Positions 24,143 to 33,025 of a stretch of DNA of 64,000 bases are shown in pieces. Source of the DNA: Desulfocicer sp963675955 (GTDB lineage: Bacteria > Desulfobacterota > Desulfobacteria > Desulfobacterales > Desulfobacteraceae); contig CAXXVR010000004.1 of NCBI GenBank assembly GCA_963675955.2, positions 248,001 to 312,000 of the forward strand, read 5' to 3'. How positions within the stretch are numbered: position 1 is the first letter of the stretch; each line of letters opens with the position of its first letter. The notes beneath the pieces were generated by a model that did no database searches, had not been told where the DNA came from, and saw only the letters and a list, made by a program, of their open reading frames with translations. The position numbers and the translations under genes are program-made.

Positions 24143-24835
24143 TTGATATCAGGACTATTTACCGCCATTGACAGTGCTCTGGTTCAGAAAACCAGATTTG
24201 ATGCCATTTCCAATAACCTTGCCAATGTCAACACCAATGGATTTAAAAAAGACAATGGCTCATTTCGATCTGCCACCTTTGCCTCGGAACTGGCTCAAAG
24301 ATCCACCACTGATTTCAGCAGAGGCAATATCCTCCAGACGGGTAATCCACTGGATGTGGCCCTTGATGGCACTGGTTTTTTTAAAATTGAAACCGATAGG
24401 GGGGAACGTTACACCCAGAACGGAGCCTTTACCCTTGATTCCATGGGATATCTGGTTACAGAAGGGGGGAAACGGGTGATGGGCAAAAATGGTCCTATGG
24501 ATCTTGGCGGAGGTGAGGTGAGGATCTCCAGCAGAGGTGAGGTGTCTGTCAATGGTCAGCTTGTCGATCAATTGGCAGTGGTGGGCTTTAATCGTCTCCA
24601 GGACCTTGTAAAAGAAGGTGATGCCACCTATTCCAATGCCGGGAGTCCTGATAATTTAATTGAGACCGAAGACATTCAGGTAAAACAGGGGTATCTGGAG
24701 AAATCCAATGTGAATCCCACCGAAGAAATGGTTAAAATGATGGAAATGTTCAGGATCTATGAATCCACCCAGGGTATTATTCAGAACATGGGAGAAATGA
24801 CAGATAAAATGCTCTCTGGGTTCGGGCTGGAATAA
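24143..24835 (+). CDS. flgF: Flagellar basal-body rod protein FlgF
   Basis: 230 aa with a TTG start after a strong AAAAGGAGG. FlgF is a proximal rod protein. The N-terminal rod signature is FDAISNNLANVNTNGFKKDN (about 20-39), the middle has VALDGTGFFKIETDRGERYT, and the C-terminal axial helix is GYLEKSNVNPTEEMVKMMEM. First gene of the flgFGAHIJ unit; flgG follows after 12 bp. Confidence 0.95.
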   Translation: MISGLFTAIDSALVQKTRFDAISNNLANVNTNGFKKDNGSFRSATFASELAQRSTTDFSRGNILQTGNPLDVALDGTGFFKIETDRGERYTQNGAFTLDSMGYLVTEGGKRVMGKNGPMDLGGGEVRISSRGEVSVNGQLVDQLAVVGFNRLQDLVKEGDATYSNAGSPDNLIETEDIQVKQGYLEKSNVNPTEEMVKMMEMFRIYESTQGIIQNMGEMTDKMLSGFGLE

Positions 24836-24847
24836 GGGGGAAAGAAT

Positions 24848-25630
24848 ATGATACGAGGAATGTGGTCTGCAGCAACGGGAATGGCTGCACAACAGACAAC
24901 CATTGATGTTATTTCCAATAACCTTGCCAATGTCAACACCACCAGCTTTAAAAAGAGTCGTGCCGAGTTCCAGGATCTGATGTACCAGACCCTGAATCAG
25001 GGCGGTGCTGAAACCGCCGGAGGGGACCAGATACCCACGGGGGTTCAGGTGGGCATGGGAACGGAGACCCTCGGGGTTCAGAAAATGTTCATGCAGGGTG
25101 ACTTTGAACAGACCAAAAACGAGCTGGACATTGCCATTGAAGGCAGAGGTTTTTTCAAGGTGATGAGTAACGATCAGGAACTCTATACCCGGGCCGGTAA
25201 TTTTAAGATGGACAGTGAGGGTAATATTGTCACCCCCAATGGAGACAAACTCCAGCCTGAGATGACGGTGCCGGCGGATACCTTATCGGTTACCATTGAC
25301 AAGTATGGCCAGGTCACCGCCTTTGACCCCACCGGTGCAGGGGTGGTGCTGGGTGAAATAGAGATATATGGTTTCCCCAATTCTGCAGGATTGTCAAGCC
25401 TGGGGCACAATCTGTACATGAGCACTGATGCATCGGGGGAGGCGATTTTTGCAACACCGGGCTCAGAGGGTATGGGAACCATTCTCCAGGGATTTGTTGA
25501 AAAGTCAAATGTGGACGTTGTGGAAGAGATGGTAAACATGATCATGGCCCAGCGGGCCTATGAGATGAACAGCAAGTCCATCCAGACCGCAGACAGCATG
25601 CTTCAGACCGCCAATAACCTCAAAAGGTAA
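24848..25630 (+). CDS. flgG: Flagellar distal rod protein FlgG
   Basis: 260 aa, the normal FlgG length. FlgG forms the distal rod that passes through the P- and L-rings. N-terminus: RGMWSAATGMAAQQTTIDVI then SNNLANVNTTSFKKSRAEFQ; C-terminus: GFVEKSNVDVVEEMVNMIMA and RAYEMNSKSIQTADSMLQ. ATG 24848 follows AAGGGGGAAAG. Confidence 0.97.
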   Translation: MIRGMWSAATGMAAQQTTIDVISNNLANVNTTSFKKSRAEFQDLMYQTLNQGGAETAGGDQIPTGVQVGMGTETLGVQKMFMQGDFEQTKNELDIAIEGRGFFKVMSNDQELYTRAGNFKMDSEGNIVTPNGDKLQPEMTVPADTLSVTIDKYGQVTAFDPTGAGVVLGEIEIYGFPNSAGLSSLGHNLYMSTDASGEAIFATPGSEGMGTILQGFVEKSNVDVVEEMVNMIMAQRAYEMNSKSIQTADSMLQTANNLKR

Positions 25631-25635
25631 CTGAT

Positions 25636-26472
25636 ATGTCCAAAACAGATTTGTATAAAAAATACGATGCCGGATTTGGCCCACCTTACCTTTTCAATAC
25701 TTGTTATGGTAAGAGATATTGCTCCGGTCTTTATATAAAAAATTTCATGCTGCTGTTTCTGGTTAGCTTCCTGGTGGTGCAGGGTGCCTGGGCTGCATCC
25801 ACCCAGGCGGCATATAATAATGAAAACGGGTATCAGACCATTGATCCCGCCAGGTTCAAAGATGCCTTTGACCAGTTTATCTTCCAGCAGTCAGGCCGGA
25901 CTCCCGCCGATGTTATTATCTCCAAATTCAAGGTGTTGCATGATGAACCTGTGCCTCCGGGAAAGGTCCAGATTCAGGTGATCCAGAAGGGACACAATGA
26001 ACTGGTTGAGTACGTTAGATTAAAGGCGGTGGTCACCGTTAACGGGGCACTGGAAAACAAGGTGGAACTGTGTGGCTGGCTGGATGTTTTTGAAACCGTG
26101 GTATGTGCATCCCGAAGCCTGAAACGTGGAACGGTTATCAAGCCCAAAGACATTTATCTGGAACGAAGAAATATTTCAAGCATGATGGAGGATGTGATAC
26201 TTGACATGAACCAGGTGGTGGGGCTTATGACAAAGCATAACATTAAAGAAAATGATACCCTGAAACGCTGGGTGCTTAAAGAATCCCCCGTTGTCCAGCG
26301 GGGGGATATGGTCACCATTCTGGTTCAGTCCGGAGGATTGCGGGTGACGGCCCCCGGTAAGGTGCTCAATGACGGATTCAAGGGCCAGGCCGTAAGTGTG
26401 CTCAATACCATGAGCAGTAAAAAAATTATTGCACGGGTCATTGATAACCTGACGGTTCAGGTGGACATCTGA
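25636..26472 (+). CDS. flgA: P-ring assembly chaperone FlgA
   Basis: 278 aa. FlgA is a periplasmic chaperone for P-ring assembly. From ATG 25636 the signal segment is preceded by an unusually long 38-residue N-terminus; hydrophobic core LLFLVSFLVVQGAWA lies at about 39-54. An internal ATG at about 25747 just before the core would give a conventional signal peptide but has no clear ribosome site. The C-terminal SAF domain is clear (ASRSLKRGTVIKPKDIYLER, VVQRGDMVTILVQSGGLRV). Two conserved cysteines occur in the middle (LCGW, VCAS). Confidence 0.92.
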   Translation: MSKTDLYKKYDAGFGPPYLFNTCYGKRYCSGLYIKNFMLLFLVSFLVVQGAWAASTQAAYNNENGYQTIDPARFKDAFDQFIFQQSGRTPADVIISKFKVLHDEPVPPGKVQIQVIQKGHNELVEYVRLKAVVTVNGALENKVELCGWLDVFETVVCASRSLKRGTVIKPKDIYLERRNISSMMEDVILDMNQVVGLMTKHNIKENDTLKRWVLKESPVVQRGDMVTILVQSGGLRVTAPGKVLNDGFKGQAVSVLNTMSSKKIIARVIDNLTVQVDI

Positions 26473-26489
26473 AAAAGACTGGGGGAAAA

Positions 26490-27206
26490 ATGAACTTAGT
26501 AAAGCTGGCCGGATGTATGATACTGGGAATCCTGGCGCTGACAGGGTGTGCGACGGTGCCGCTTTCACCTGCAGATGTCACCGAGGTGAAAAATGTTGTG
26601 ACACCTGAATTTTCAAAAATGGTTTATGTTCCCAGGGCAGAAGGATCCCTGTGGTCAGAGGCCAATGGCATTGAACTCTATCTTGATAAAAAGGCAAGAA
26701 AGGTGGGAGATATTGTTGTTGTCCGGATTGTGGAAGATCCTGAAGCAAGTCTCAATGCCACCACCACCACCAGTAAATCATCGGGTATCAGTGCAAAGCT
26801 CAAACTGTTGGGGTATATGGACGCACTGGCAGCCAAGAATCCCCGACTGGCCCAGAATCCGGGGAGTGACGATCTTATCAATGCCACCCTGGCATCGGAT
26901 TTTGAAGGTTCCGGCACCAGCGGCAGGGATGGGCACATCAGCGCCTATATTTCTGCGGTGGTGGTACAGGTACTTCCCAACGGTAATTTGTTCATAAATG
27001 GGAAGAGACAGATCAAGGTGAACAATGAATCCCAGTATATCGTCTTGTCCGGGGTAGTCAGACCCGAAGATATCAGCACCACCAATGAGATTGCCTCAAC
27101 CTATGTGGCCAATGCCCAGATTTATTATTCAGGGGTGGGGGCCGTTGCCGATAAACAGAAACCAGGATGGCTGGGAAAGGTGGTGGATAATGTCTGGCCC
27201 TTTTAG
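26490..27206 (+). CDS. flgH: Flagellar L-ring protein FlgH
   Basis: 238 aa. FlgH is an outer-membrane lipoprotein that forms the L-ring. Lipobox LALTGC at about residues 16-21, so the mature protein starts with lipidated Cys21. Family blocks: GDIVVVRIVEDPEASLNATT, and C-terminal NGKRQIKVNNESQYIVLSG with VRPEDISTTNEIAS. Presence of this gene shows an outer membrane. It overlaps flgI by 17 bp. Confidence 0.96.
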   Translation: MNLVKLAGCMILGILALTGCATVPLSPADVTEVKNVVTPEFSKMVYVPRAEGSLWSEANGIELYLDKKARKVGDIVVVRIVEDPEASLNATTTTSKSSGISAKLKLLGYMDALAAKNPRLAQNPGSDDLINATLASDFEGSGTSGRDGHISAYISAVVVQVLPNGNLFINGKRQIKVNNESQYIVLSGVVRPEDISTTNEIASTYVANAQIYYSGVGAVADKQKPGWLGKVVDNVWPF

Positions 27207-28356
27207 ATATCTTTGTTTTGTACTTGGAGTCGTTTTGTTTTTAATGCCTTCTTCGGCAATGTCTGCGCGGATAAAGGATGTCGTTTCCATTCAGGGGGTG
27301 CGACCTAATCAACTGTTCGGTTATGGACTTGTCATTGGGCTCAATGGCAGCGGGGATAAGAGCGGTACGGAATTTACCCTCCAGGGGCTTGCCAATATGC
27401 TGGAGCACACGGGTATCCGGGTCAATGCGTCGGACATGAAGGTGAAAAATGTGGCAGCCGTTATTGTCAGTGCCACGCTTCCCGCCTTTGCCAGGATCGG
27501 TAAAAAAATTGATATCACCATTTCCTCCATTGGGGATGCCAAAAGCCTGGTGGGGGGAACCCTTTTGCTTACGCCCTTGAAAGGTATCGATAATAAGGTT
27601 TATGCCCTGGCCCAGGGGCCCCTTTCCGTGGGAGGATACATGGTGGGTGGGGCCGCCGGGGGCGGTGTACAGAAAAATCATCCCACGGTGGGTAGAATTT
27701 CCGGGGGGGCAACCGTGGAAAGAGAGATTCCTTTGACCTTGTCCTCCAGAGAATCACTGGTCATGATTTTAAATGAACCTGATTTTAATACCGCCTCAGC
27801 CATTGCCCGGGTAATCAATGCCAATTATGGGGAAGGCAGCACAACAGCCATTGATTCAGGAACGCTTCAGTTCAAGGTACCCGTGGCATTTCGACACCGG
27901 GTGGTGGATCTGATTGCCCAGATGGGAACCCTGGAAGTTGCCACGGATGGTACGGCAAAAATTGTGGTCAATGAGCGCACCGGTACTGTGGTGATAGGCG
28001 AGAATGTACGAATCTCCAATGTGGCTGTGGCCCATGGAAATTTGAGTATTCAGATCAAAGAAACCCAGAGTGTATCCCAGCCTGCACCCTTTGCACCTTC
28101 GGGAAAGGGGGCGCCTGCCACACAGATGGCCAACGGGGTTGTGGTTTCCTCTGGCGGAAGCACTGTGGTGGCCCCGGAAAGCGACGTAAACGTGACAGAA
28201 GAAGACAAAAAACTCCTGATGGTTAGAGGGGGCAGTACCATTGATGAGCTGGTCAAGGCCCTTAATGCCATCGGGATTACCCCCAGAGATCTGATCACCG
28301 TTTTACAGGCCATGAAGGCGGCGGGTGCACTTCAGGCGGAACTGGAAATTATTTAA
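27190..28356 (+). CDS. flgI: Flagellar P-ring protein FlgI
   Basis: 388 aa from ATG 27190, which lies within the end of flgH and follows GAAAGGTGGTGG; the longer open frame from 27085 would add 35 residues of flgH shadow. Signal peptide about 1-22 (FVLGVVLFLMPSSAMS before ARI). Family blocks are RPNQLFGYGLVIGLNGSGDK, TSRIG-like GRISGGATVEREI and the C-terminal IDELVKALNAIGITPRDLIT. FlgI builds the periplasmic ring around the rod. Confidence 0.96.
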   Translation: MSGPFRYLCFVLGVVLFLMPSSAMSARIKDVVSIQGVRPNQLFGYGLVIGLNGSGDKSGTEFTLQGLANMLEHTGIRVNASDMKVKNVAAVIVSATLPAFARIGKKIDITISSIGDAKSLVGGTLLLTPLKGIDNKVYALAQGPLSVGGYMVGGAAGGGVQKNHPTVGRISGGATVEREIPLTLSSRESLVMILNEPDFNTASAIARVINANYGEGSTTAIDSGTLQFKVPVAFRHRVVDLIAQMGTLEVATDGTAKIVVNERTGTVVIGENVRISNVAVAHGNLSIQIKETQSVSQPAPFAPSGKGAPATQMANGVVVSSGGSTVVAPESDVNVTEEDKKLLMVRGGSTIDELVKALNAIGITPRDLITVLQAMKAAGALQAELEII

Positions 28357-28368
28357 AGGATCAATGCC

Positions 28369-28647
28369 ATGTTAACATCAATTTCACCGATAAATTCAAC
28401 GCCAATGGAACCCCGGCAGATCAATGATTCACAACGCCTTAAAAAAGCCTGCAATGATTTTGAATCTATCTTTATCAACCAGATGCTCAAGGCCGCCGAT
28501 ACCGGCATTGCCGGGGAGGGTGGTTTTTTGAAGGGCAATGATGGAAAAATTATTAAATCCATGTTCAATGAGCAACTTGCCGGTACCATGTCTTCAGGTG
28601 GGGGAATTGGTCTGGGTGAGATACTCTTTGAAAAGTTGAAATCATAG
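28369..28647 (+). CDS. flgJ: Rod-binding protein FlgJ, N-terminal domain form
   Basis: 92 aa. It matches the rod-binding N-terminal half of FlgJ (LKKACNDFESIFINQMLKAA and LAGTMSSGGGIGLGEILFEK) and lacks the peptidoglycan hydrolase domain of enterobacterial FlgJ, which is normal in deltaproteobacteria; a separate hydrolase must open the cell wall. 12 bp after flgI and last in that operon. Confidence 0.92.
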   Translation: MLTSISPINSTPMEPRQINDSQRLKKACNDFESIFINQMLKAADTGIAGEGGFLKGNDGKIIKSMFNEQLAGTMSSGGGIGLGEILFEKLKS

Positions 28648-28699
28648 GAGAATAGCCTTTGGGTAGCTGGCCCAGGGTAAAGGGACTGTGGGAGGGATC

Positions 28700-28830
28700 G
28701 GCTTGCATTATGGGCATCATCCTTGATTCTGGCGTTTTTGCAAAGGCTGTGAAAAGATAACGTCAATAACACAAGTCTGACCCCGTTGGTCCACCAGATG
28801 TGACGGGTGGCCCATGCTGTGACCAAGCCC
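28700..28830 (+). repeat. Dispersed R repeat, copy 3 (long form)
   Basis: The most complete copy: GGCTTGCATTAT at the left, GGCGTTTTTGCAAAGGCTGT and GAAAAGATAACGTCAATAAC in the middle, then CTGACCCCGTTGGTCCACCA, TGTGACGGGTGGCCCATGCT and GTGACCAAGCCC at the right. The middle block is shared almost base for base with 2579-2711. GGACCAAC/GTTGGTCC and GGTCCACCA/GGGTGGCCC form inverted pairs. It lies just upstream of the FliA promoter of flgN. Confidence 0.75.
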
Positions 28831-28839
28831 AAAATTAGA

Positions 28840-28866
28840 TAAAGTTATTTCACATTACGTCGATAA
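28840..28866 (+). promoter_or_regulatory. FliA (sigma28) promoter of flgN-flgK-flgL
   Basis: TAAA at 28840-28843, exactly 15 bases, then GTCGATAA at 28859-28866. The sigma28 consensus is TAAA-N15-GCCGATAA, so only one base differs. The start of flgN is 25 bp further. This places the hook-filament junction genes under FliA/FlgM control. Confidence 0.85.
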
Positions 28867-28890
28867 TAGAAAAAGGGGCACTGGATTTTT

Positions 28891-29382
28891 ATGGAAGAGA
28901 ATATCATTCAATCCATCGAAAAAATGCTTGAAAGGAAAATGTCGCTTTACCATGACCTGCATCATTGCTTTGATGAAGAGCGTTGTGCCCTTATAAACGT
29001 GGATGTGACGGCTTTATGGGATATTTCAAGTAAAAAAGATGCCTTGTGTCTGGAAATCTCTCAGCTGAGACAAGAACTTACCGCAGTTGCCGCCCCTTTG
29101 ATTTCTCTTGAGCCCTTTGATTTGAAATTATTGTCCACCATTTTTCCAAGGGAGATACTCGGGGCCTTTAACATGACTGTACAGCGCCTTGACAGTTTAA
29201 AAAGAGATATTGATGGGTTAAGGCGGCACAACATGATTTTTATGAACGATTCCCTTCAATTCCTTGATGACATGATGGCCATCATATCAAGGGCCAGCAG
29301 ATCCAGTGCGCCCATGGTATACAATCGTCGGTGCAGTATTCATAAGGGAAAATCAACCCATCTTTTGAGCCAGGAGGTCTGA
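28891..29382 (+). CDS. flgN: FlgN-family export chaperone
   Basis: 163 aa, helical throughout. FlgN is the cytoplasmic chaperone of FlgK and FlgL. Sequence is weakly conserved in the family; the pattern LERKMSLYHDLHHCFDEERC with alternating hydrophobic heptads, the length and the place directly before flgK support the call. Two bases separate it from flgK. Preceded by a FliA promoter. Confidence 0.8.
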   Translation: MEENIIQSIEKMLERKMSLYHDLHHCFDEERCALINVDVTALWDISSKKDALCLEISQLRQELTAVAAPLISLEPFDLKLLSTIFPREILGAFNMTVQRLDSLKRDIDGLRRHNMIFMNDSLQFLDDMMAIISRASRSSAPMVYNRRCSIHKGKSTHLLSQEV

Positions 29383-29384
29383 TT

Positions 29385-31103
29385 ATGTCCGGTCTGGGGT
29401 CCATATTTAATATTGCAGGTTCCGCCTTATCCGTTCATAAATACGACATTGAGGTGACCTCCAACAATATTGCCAATGTTGACACCCCCGGTTACAGCAG
29501 ACAGACGGCTTTGCTTCAGGCGTCCAGTCCGGAAAAGAGCAACAATCTGATTCTGGGACGCGGGGTTGAAATTGATGCGGTGACCAGCGCCAGTGATCGG
29601 TTCATTGAGGGGCGACTGCAGGAGCAGGGCACATCCCTTTCCTTTTATCAGGAACAAAACACCTATGTTTCAAACATTGAACAGGTTCTCAGCCCGGATT
29701 CTGACGCGGATGTGTCTTCAATGCTGTCAACGTTCTGGAATTCCTGGCAGGAGGTGGCAAACAACCCCTCCGGCACTGCAGAACGCACGATTCTTTCCGA
29801 TAACAGTGCGTTGCTATCTGAAGCCTTTAACCGGTTGGATTCAGAAATGCAGGGGCTGGTCAAGGATGTAAACGACTCCCTTGCTGTGGGTGTTGAAGCG
29901 GTGAACGTCCTTTCCCGGGACATTGCCGGACTCAATGAGCAGATCATGGAGGCAGAAGCCGGAGGGGGGGCTGCCCATACCCTGCGGGATATACGCAATA
30001 CCAAGGTTGGTGAACTATCTGAATACATGAATATTTCCACCTTTGAAACCCAGGAGGGCAACCTCACCATAATGGCTGGCAATGGTATTGATATTGTCCG
30101 GGGCAACAGCAGTTTTGATATGGAAATGAGTGATGGCAAGGTGTTGCTTTCGGATTCCGGAGGCAATATGTGGGACATAACAGAAAGTACGGACAGTGGA
30201 AAGATCGGTGGATGGCTGGACATGCGGGATAATGTGCTTCCCGGCTATCAAACGGATCTTGATGCCCTTTCCCGGGCTTTGATATGGCAGGTTAACAGCC
30301 AGCACAGCCAGGGGACCGGACTTCAAAATTTTAATGCGGTGTCCGGGTCGTATGCAGCCTCGGATACAAGCGTAGTTCTGGAATCTTCTGATTTAACCTA
30401 TCATGATAAGATTGTTAGTGGTGAAGTTAAGCTGTGGGTGGTTGATGGTAACGGTACTGCGTCATCCCACTCTATCAACATTGACCCCAGTATTGACACG
30501 CTGGCCGGCCTTGCTAACAAGTTCGATTCTCTGGAGGGCATTTCTGCACAGGTAAGCGATGGTACCTCCTTTGGAATCAGCTCAGACATCGGGTATTCTT
30601 TTGCATTTTCTGAAGACACAGGTAATGTACTGGCTGCCCTGGGAATAAATACTTTTTTCACCGGAGATGCCGCCGGAAACATGGGTGTAAATGACACCGT
30701 GAAATCTGGAGGAGACTTCATTGCAGCAGGTCGCCTTGATGGATCGGGTAATCGGGCAGTGGGTGATAATTCCAATGCCATGGCCATTGCAGATCTGCAG
30801 TTTACCTCTATGACCATAGGGGATACCGATGGCGGCACGGTGGGCGTTCTTGAAACCACTGTGGAGAATTTTTATCATACGCTGCTGGGATCTGTGGGTA
30901 CCCTTGCCTCGGGCATCAGCATGAACAAAGACACCAGCGAGGCCATGGTCCAGCAATTGACGGACATGCGGGACAGTTTTTCAGGTGTTTCCTTGGATGA
31001 AGAGATGATAAATCTGATGACATCCCAGAGTGCCTATGCCGCCGCTGCCAAGTTGATTACCACCGCAGATGAGATGCTTAACACTCTGCTTAATATTAAA
31101 TAA
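29385..31103 (+). CDS. flgK: Hook-filament junction protein FlgK
   Basis: 572 aa. FlgK (HAP1) joins hook to filament. N-terminus: GSIFNIAGSALSVHKYDIEV then SNNIANVDTPGYSRQTALLQ; C-terminus: GVSLDEEMINLMTSQSAYAA and AAKLITTADEMLNTLLNI. The middle (about 200-470) is the variable surface domain. ATG 29385 follows CAGGAGGTC. Confidence 0.96.
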   Translation: MSGLGSIFNIAGSALSVHKYDIEVTSNNIANVDTPGYSRQTALLQASSPEKSNNLILGRGVEIDAVTSASDRFIEGRLQEQGTSLSFYQEQNTYVSNIEQVLSPDSDADVSSMLSTFWNSWQEVANNPSGTAERTILSDNSALLSEAFNRLDSEMQGLVKDVNDSLAVGVEAVNVLSRDIAGLNEQIMEAEAGGGAAHTLRDIRNTKVGELSEYMNISTFETQEGNLTIMAGNGIDIVRGNSSFDMEMSDGKVLLSDSGGNMWDITESTDSGKIGGWLDMRDNVLPGYQTDLDALSRALIWQVNSQHSQGTGLQNFNAVSGSYAASDTSVVLESSDLTYHDKIVSGEVKLWVVDGNGTASSHSINIDPSIDTLAGLANKFDSLEGISAQVSDGTSFGISSDIGYSFAFSEDTGNVLAALGINTFFTGDAAGNMGVNDTVKSGGDFIAAGRLDGSGNRAVGDNSNAMAIADLQFTSMTIGDTDGGTVGVLETTVENFYHTLLGSVGTLASGISMNKDTSEAMVQQLTDMRDSFSGVSLDEEMINLMTSQSAYAAAAKLITTADEMLNTLLNIK

Positions 31104-31210
31104 CGGTCATGTCCTGTCGGACACAACAAATATAGGGTCGTAGACGCGGAGCCAAATGGTATTATGAAGAAAAAACCGGGAAAATTTTCCTGTAAATCAA
31201 GGAGTCTCCA
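31104..31210. other. flgK-flgL spacer with small hairpin
   Basis: Contains TGTCC-TGTC-GGACA (31110-31123) followed by CAACAAATA; the same arrangement (hairpin then CAACGAATA) occurs at 23907-23930 before flgF. The rest shows nothing recognisable except the AAGGAG site of flgL. Confidence 0.45.
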
Positions 31211-32083
31211 ATGAGAATCGCTAATACAATGGTGTATAATATGGTTCGATCCAATCTGGGAAATATCACCAGCGATTTGAACGATGCCACGGAAACGGCC
31301 ATCACCGGTAAGCGGATTCTGAATCTTTCCGATGATCCCATAGGGGTTACCAAGTCCCTTGGTATCCGATCCAGCCTTGATGGATTCGAACAGGTTGAAA
31401 GGGGTATCTCCCTTGGCAATACATGGCTCACCGCCTCTGAAAACACCCTGACCCAGGCCCAGAATCTGGTGACAGACACAAAAACTCTGGCAATCCAGAT
31501 GGCCAATGCCCCCATAAGCTCTGCAGAACGGCAATCAGCTGCCGGGATTGTTCAAAATACCATGGAAGAGATTGTCTCCCTTGCCAATATAAAAGTAGAT
31601 GATCGATATCTTTTTTCCGGCTCCAAGACCGATACCCCTGCTTTTACCCTGGATGTGGATAACAATGCTAACTACAATGGAGACAGCAACCCTTTTTCCA
31701 TAAAAATCGGAGACGGCAAGGTGGCCATTGGCAATGACGGGGATAAGATCTTTGGTAAACTGTTCAATACCCTGAAGGTCTTTAAAGCGGCCCTGGAAAC
31801 GGATGATCTTACCGGTATACAGACGGCCATGGAAGATCTTGAGGATGATTTTGACCGATTGAACAGTGCCATCAGCACCGTGGGAACAAAAATGAACCGC
31901 ATGGACATAAAATCAACCATTTATCAGGATCTTACCATCAGTGAAACGGAACATTTATCCGGCATTGAAGATGCCGATATTACACAGGCCATAACCAACC
32001 TCCAACAAAAGCAACTGGTCTACCAGGCAGCCCTTGCATCCTCTTCAAAGGTGATGGAACTGAGCCTGGTGGATTACCTGTAA
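31211..32083 (+). CDS. flgL: Hook-filament junction protein FlgL
   Basis: 290 aa. FlgL (HAP3) lies between FlgK and the filament and resembles flagellin at both ends: NTMVYNMVRSNLGNITSDLN with TGKRILNLSDDPIGVTKSLG at the N-terminus, and ITNLQQKQLVYQAALASSSK at the C-terminus. ATG 31211 follows AAGGAG. Co-transcription with flgK is likely, although the 107-bp spacer is long. Confidence 0.95.
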   Translation: MRIANTMVYNMVRSNLGNITSDLNDATETAITGKRILNLSDDPIGVTKSLGIRSSLDGFEQVERGISLGNTWLTASENTLTQAQNLVTDTKTLAIQMANAPISSAERQSAAGIVQNTMEEIVSLANIKVDDRYLFSGSKTDTPAFTLDVDNNANYNGDSNPFSIKIGDGKVAIGNDGDKIFGKLFNTLKVFKAALETDDLTGIQTAMEDLEDDFDRLNSAISTVGTKMNRMDIKSTIYQDLTISETEHLSGIEDADITQAITNLQQKQLVYQAALASSSKVMELSLVDYL

Positions 32084-32113
32084 TCCTTGGTGACAACATC
32101 GCCTGTTCATAAT

Positions 32114-32160
32114 CATTGGCCCGCCAATTATTATGACTGATCCATGTTGTGACCAAGCAC
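32114..32160 (+). repeat. Dispersed R repeat, copy 4 (core only)
   Basis: Core form: ATTGGCCCGCCAATTATTAT, then GACTGATCCATGTTGTGACC and AAGC at the right end. Matches the 3' 45 bases of the long copies. TTGGCCCGCCAA is itself a near palindrome. Lies between flgL and csrA. Confidence 0.65.
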
Positions 32161-32206
32161 ATTAAATCCAAAAATTAACTGAAACCTTAACGGCCAGGGA
32201 TGTGCC

Positions 32207-32458
32207 ATGCTGATACTGACACGGAAGTCAGGAGAACAGATTGCCATTGGCGATGATATTGTGATTACCTTCCTTGAAATCAAGGGAACGCAGGTTAAAG
32301 TGGGAATTGAAGCCCCTCGGGATGTCACCATTCATCGTCAGGAAGTATATGAGCGGGTGAGGGAAGAAAATATGGCTGCTGCAGCCATGACTGCTGAAGC
32401 ACTTTCCCTTGCATCTGAATTTTATACCCAGATTACCAGTACAAAGGAAAAAAAGTGA
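32207..32458 (+). CDS. csrA: Carbon storage/translational regulator CsrA
   Basis: 83 aa. CsrA binds GGA-containing hairpins near ribosome sites and, in flagellar systems, represses flagellin translation. The RNA-binding strand and core are intact: MLILTRKSGEQIAIGDDIVI and VKVGIEAPRDVTIHRQEVYE. The C-terminal extension (about 60-83) is longer than in Escherichia coli, as usual for species that have FliW. It overlaps fliW by 4 bp. Confidence 0.96.
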   Translation: MLILTRKSGEQIAIGDDIVITFLEIKGTQVKVGIEAPRDVTIHRQEVYERVREENMAAAAMTAEALSLASEFYTQITSTKEKK

Positions 32459-32937
32459 AGATTCAAACCACAAGATTTGGACAGATAATCCTGAACGATA
32501 AACAGGTGATAGATATGCCCCATGGCATGTTGGGTTTTTCCGAACACAGGCGGTATGTAATCATACAGAATAAGAAAGACTCCCCTTTTTTCTGGTATCA
32601 AAGCCTTGATGATCCGGATCTGGCCTTTGTCATCACCCGACCCTATCTCTTTAAGCCGGATTATAATCCTCAAATTAAAGAGGGGCTTGCTCATATGGCC
32701 TGGCACATGGATGATACCCAATTTTTTAAATCACTGGAAATTTATGTGGTGGTGAATATTCCAAGGGGAGCACCTGGAGACATGACTGGAAATTTCATGG
32801 GGCCTTTGGTGGTAAATCCCCTGTGCCAGCAGGCGGTACAGGTAGTTCTTTCAGAGGGGGGGTATTCGCACAAGACCCGTTTGTTTGTTCAGGACAAGGA
32901 GAAAATACAAAAGATAGAAAAGGAAGTGGCGGTGTGA
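32455..32937 (+). CDS. fliW: Flagellar assembly factor FliW
   Basis: 160 aa with a GTG start overlapping the csrA stop. FliW binds CsrA and flagellin, coupling flagellin secretion to flagellin translation. Family blocks: MPHGMLGFSEHRRYVIIQN and DPDLAFVITRPYLFKPDY, and C-terminal NPLCQQAVQVVLSEGGYSHK with TRLFV. Its stop lies about 90 bp from the convergent flgM. Confidence 0.95.
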   Translation: MKIQTTRFGQIILNDKQVIDMPHGMLGFSEHRRYVIIQNKKDSPFFWYQSLDDPDLAFVITRPYLFKPDYNPQIKEGLAHMAWHMDDTQFFKSLEIYVVVNIPRGAPGDMTGNFMGPLVVNPLCQQAVQVVLSEGGYSHKTRLFVQDKEKIQKIEKEVAV

Positions 32938-33025
32938 GATAATGGCGTTTTTATTGGGGTGGATTGTTCTGGATTTCAGCCGGAGACTACTGGTTGTAAC
33001 CCTGAAACCAGGCCCCCCATTAATA

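Noticed and set aside
28353..28832. 159-codon minus-strand frame over flgJ and the following gap
   Set aside because: It is antisense to flgJ and ends in an R repeat.
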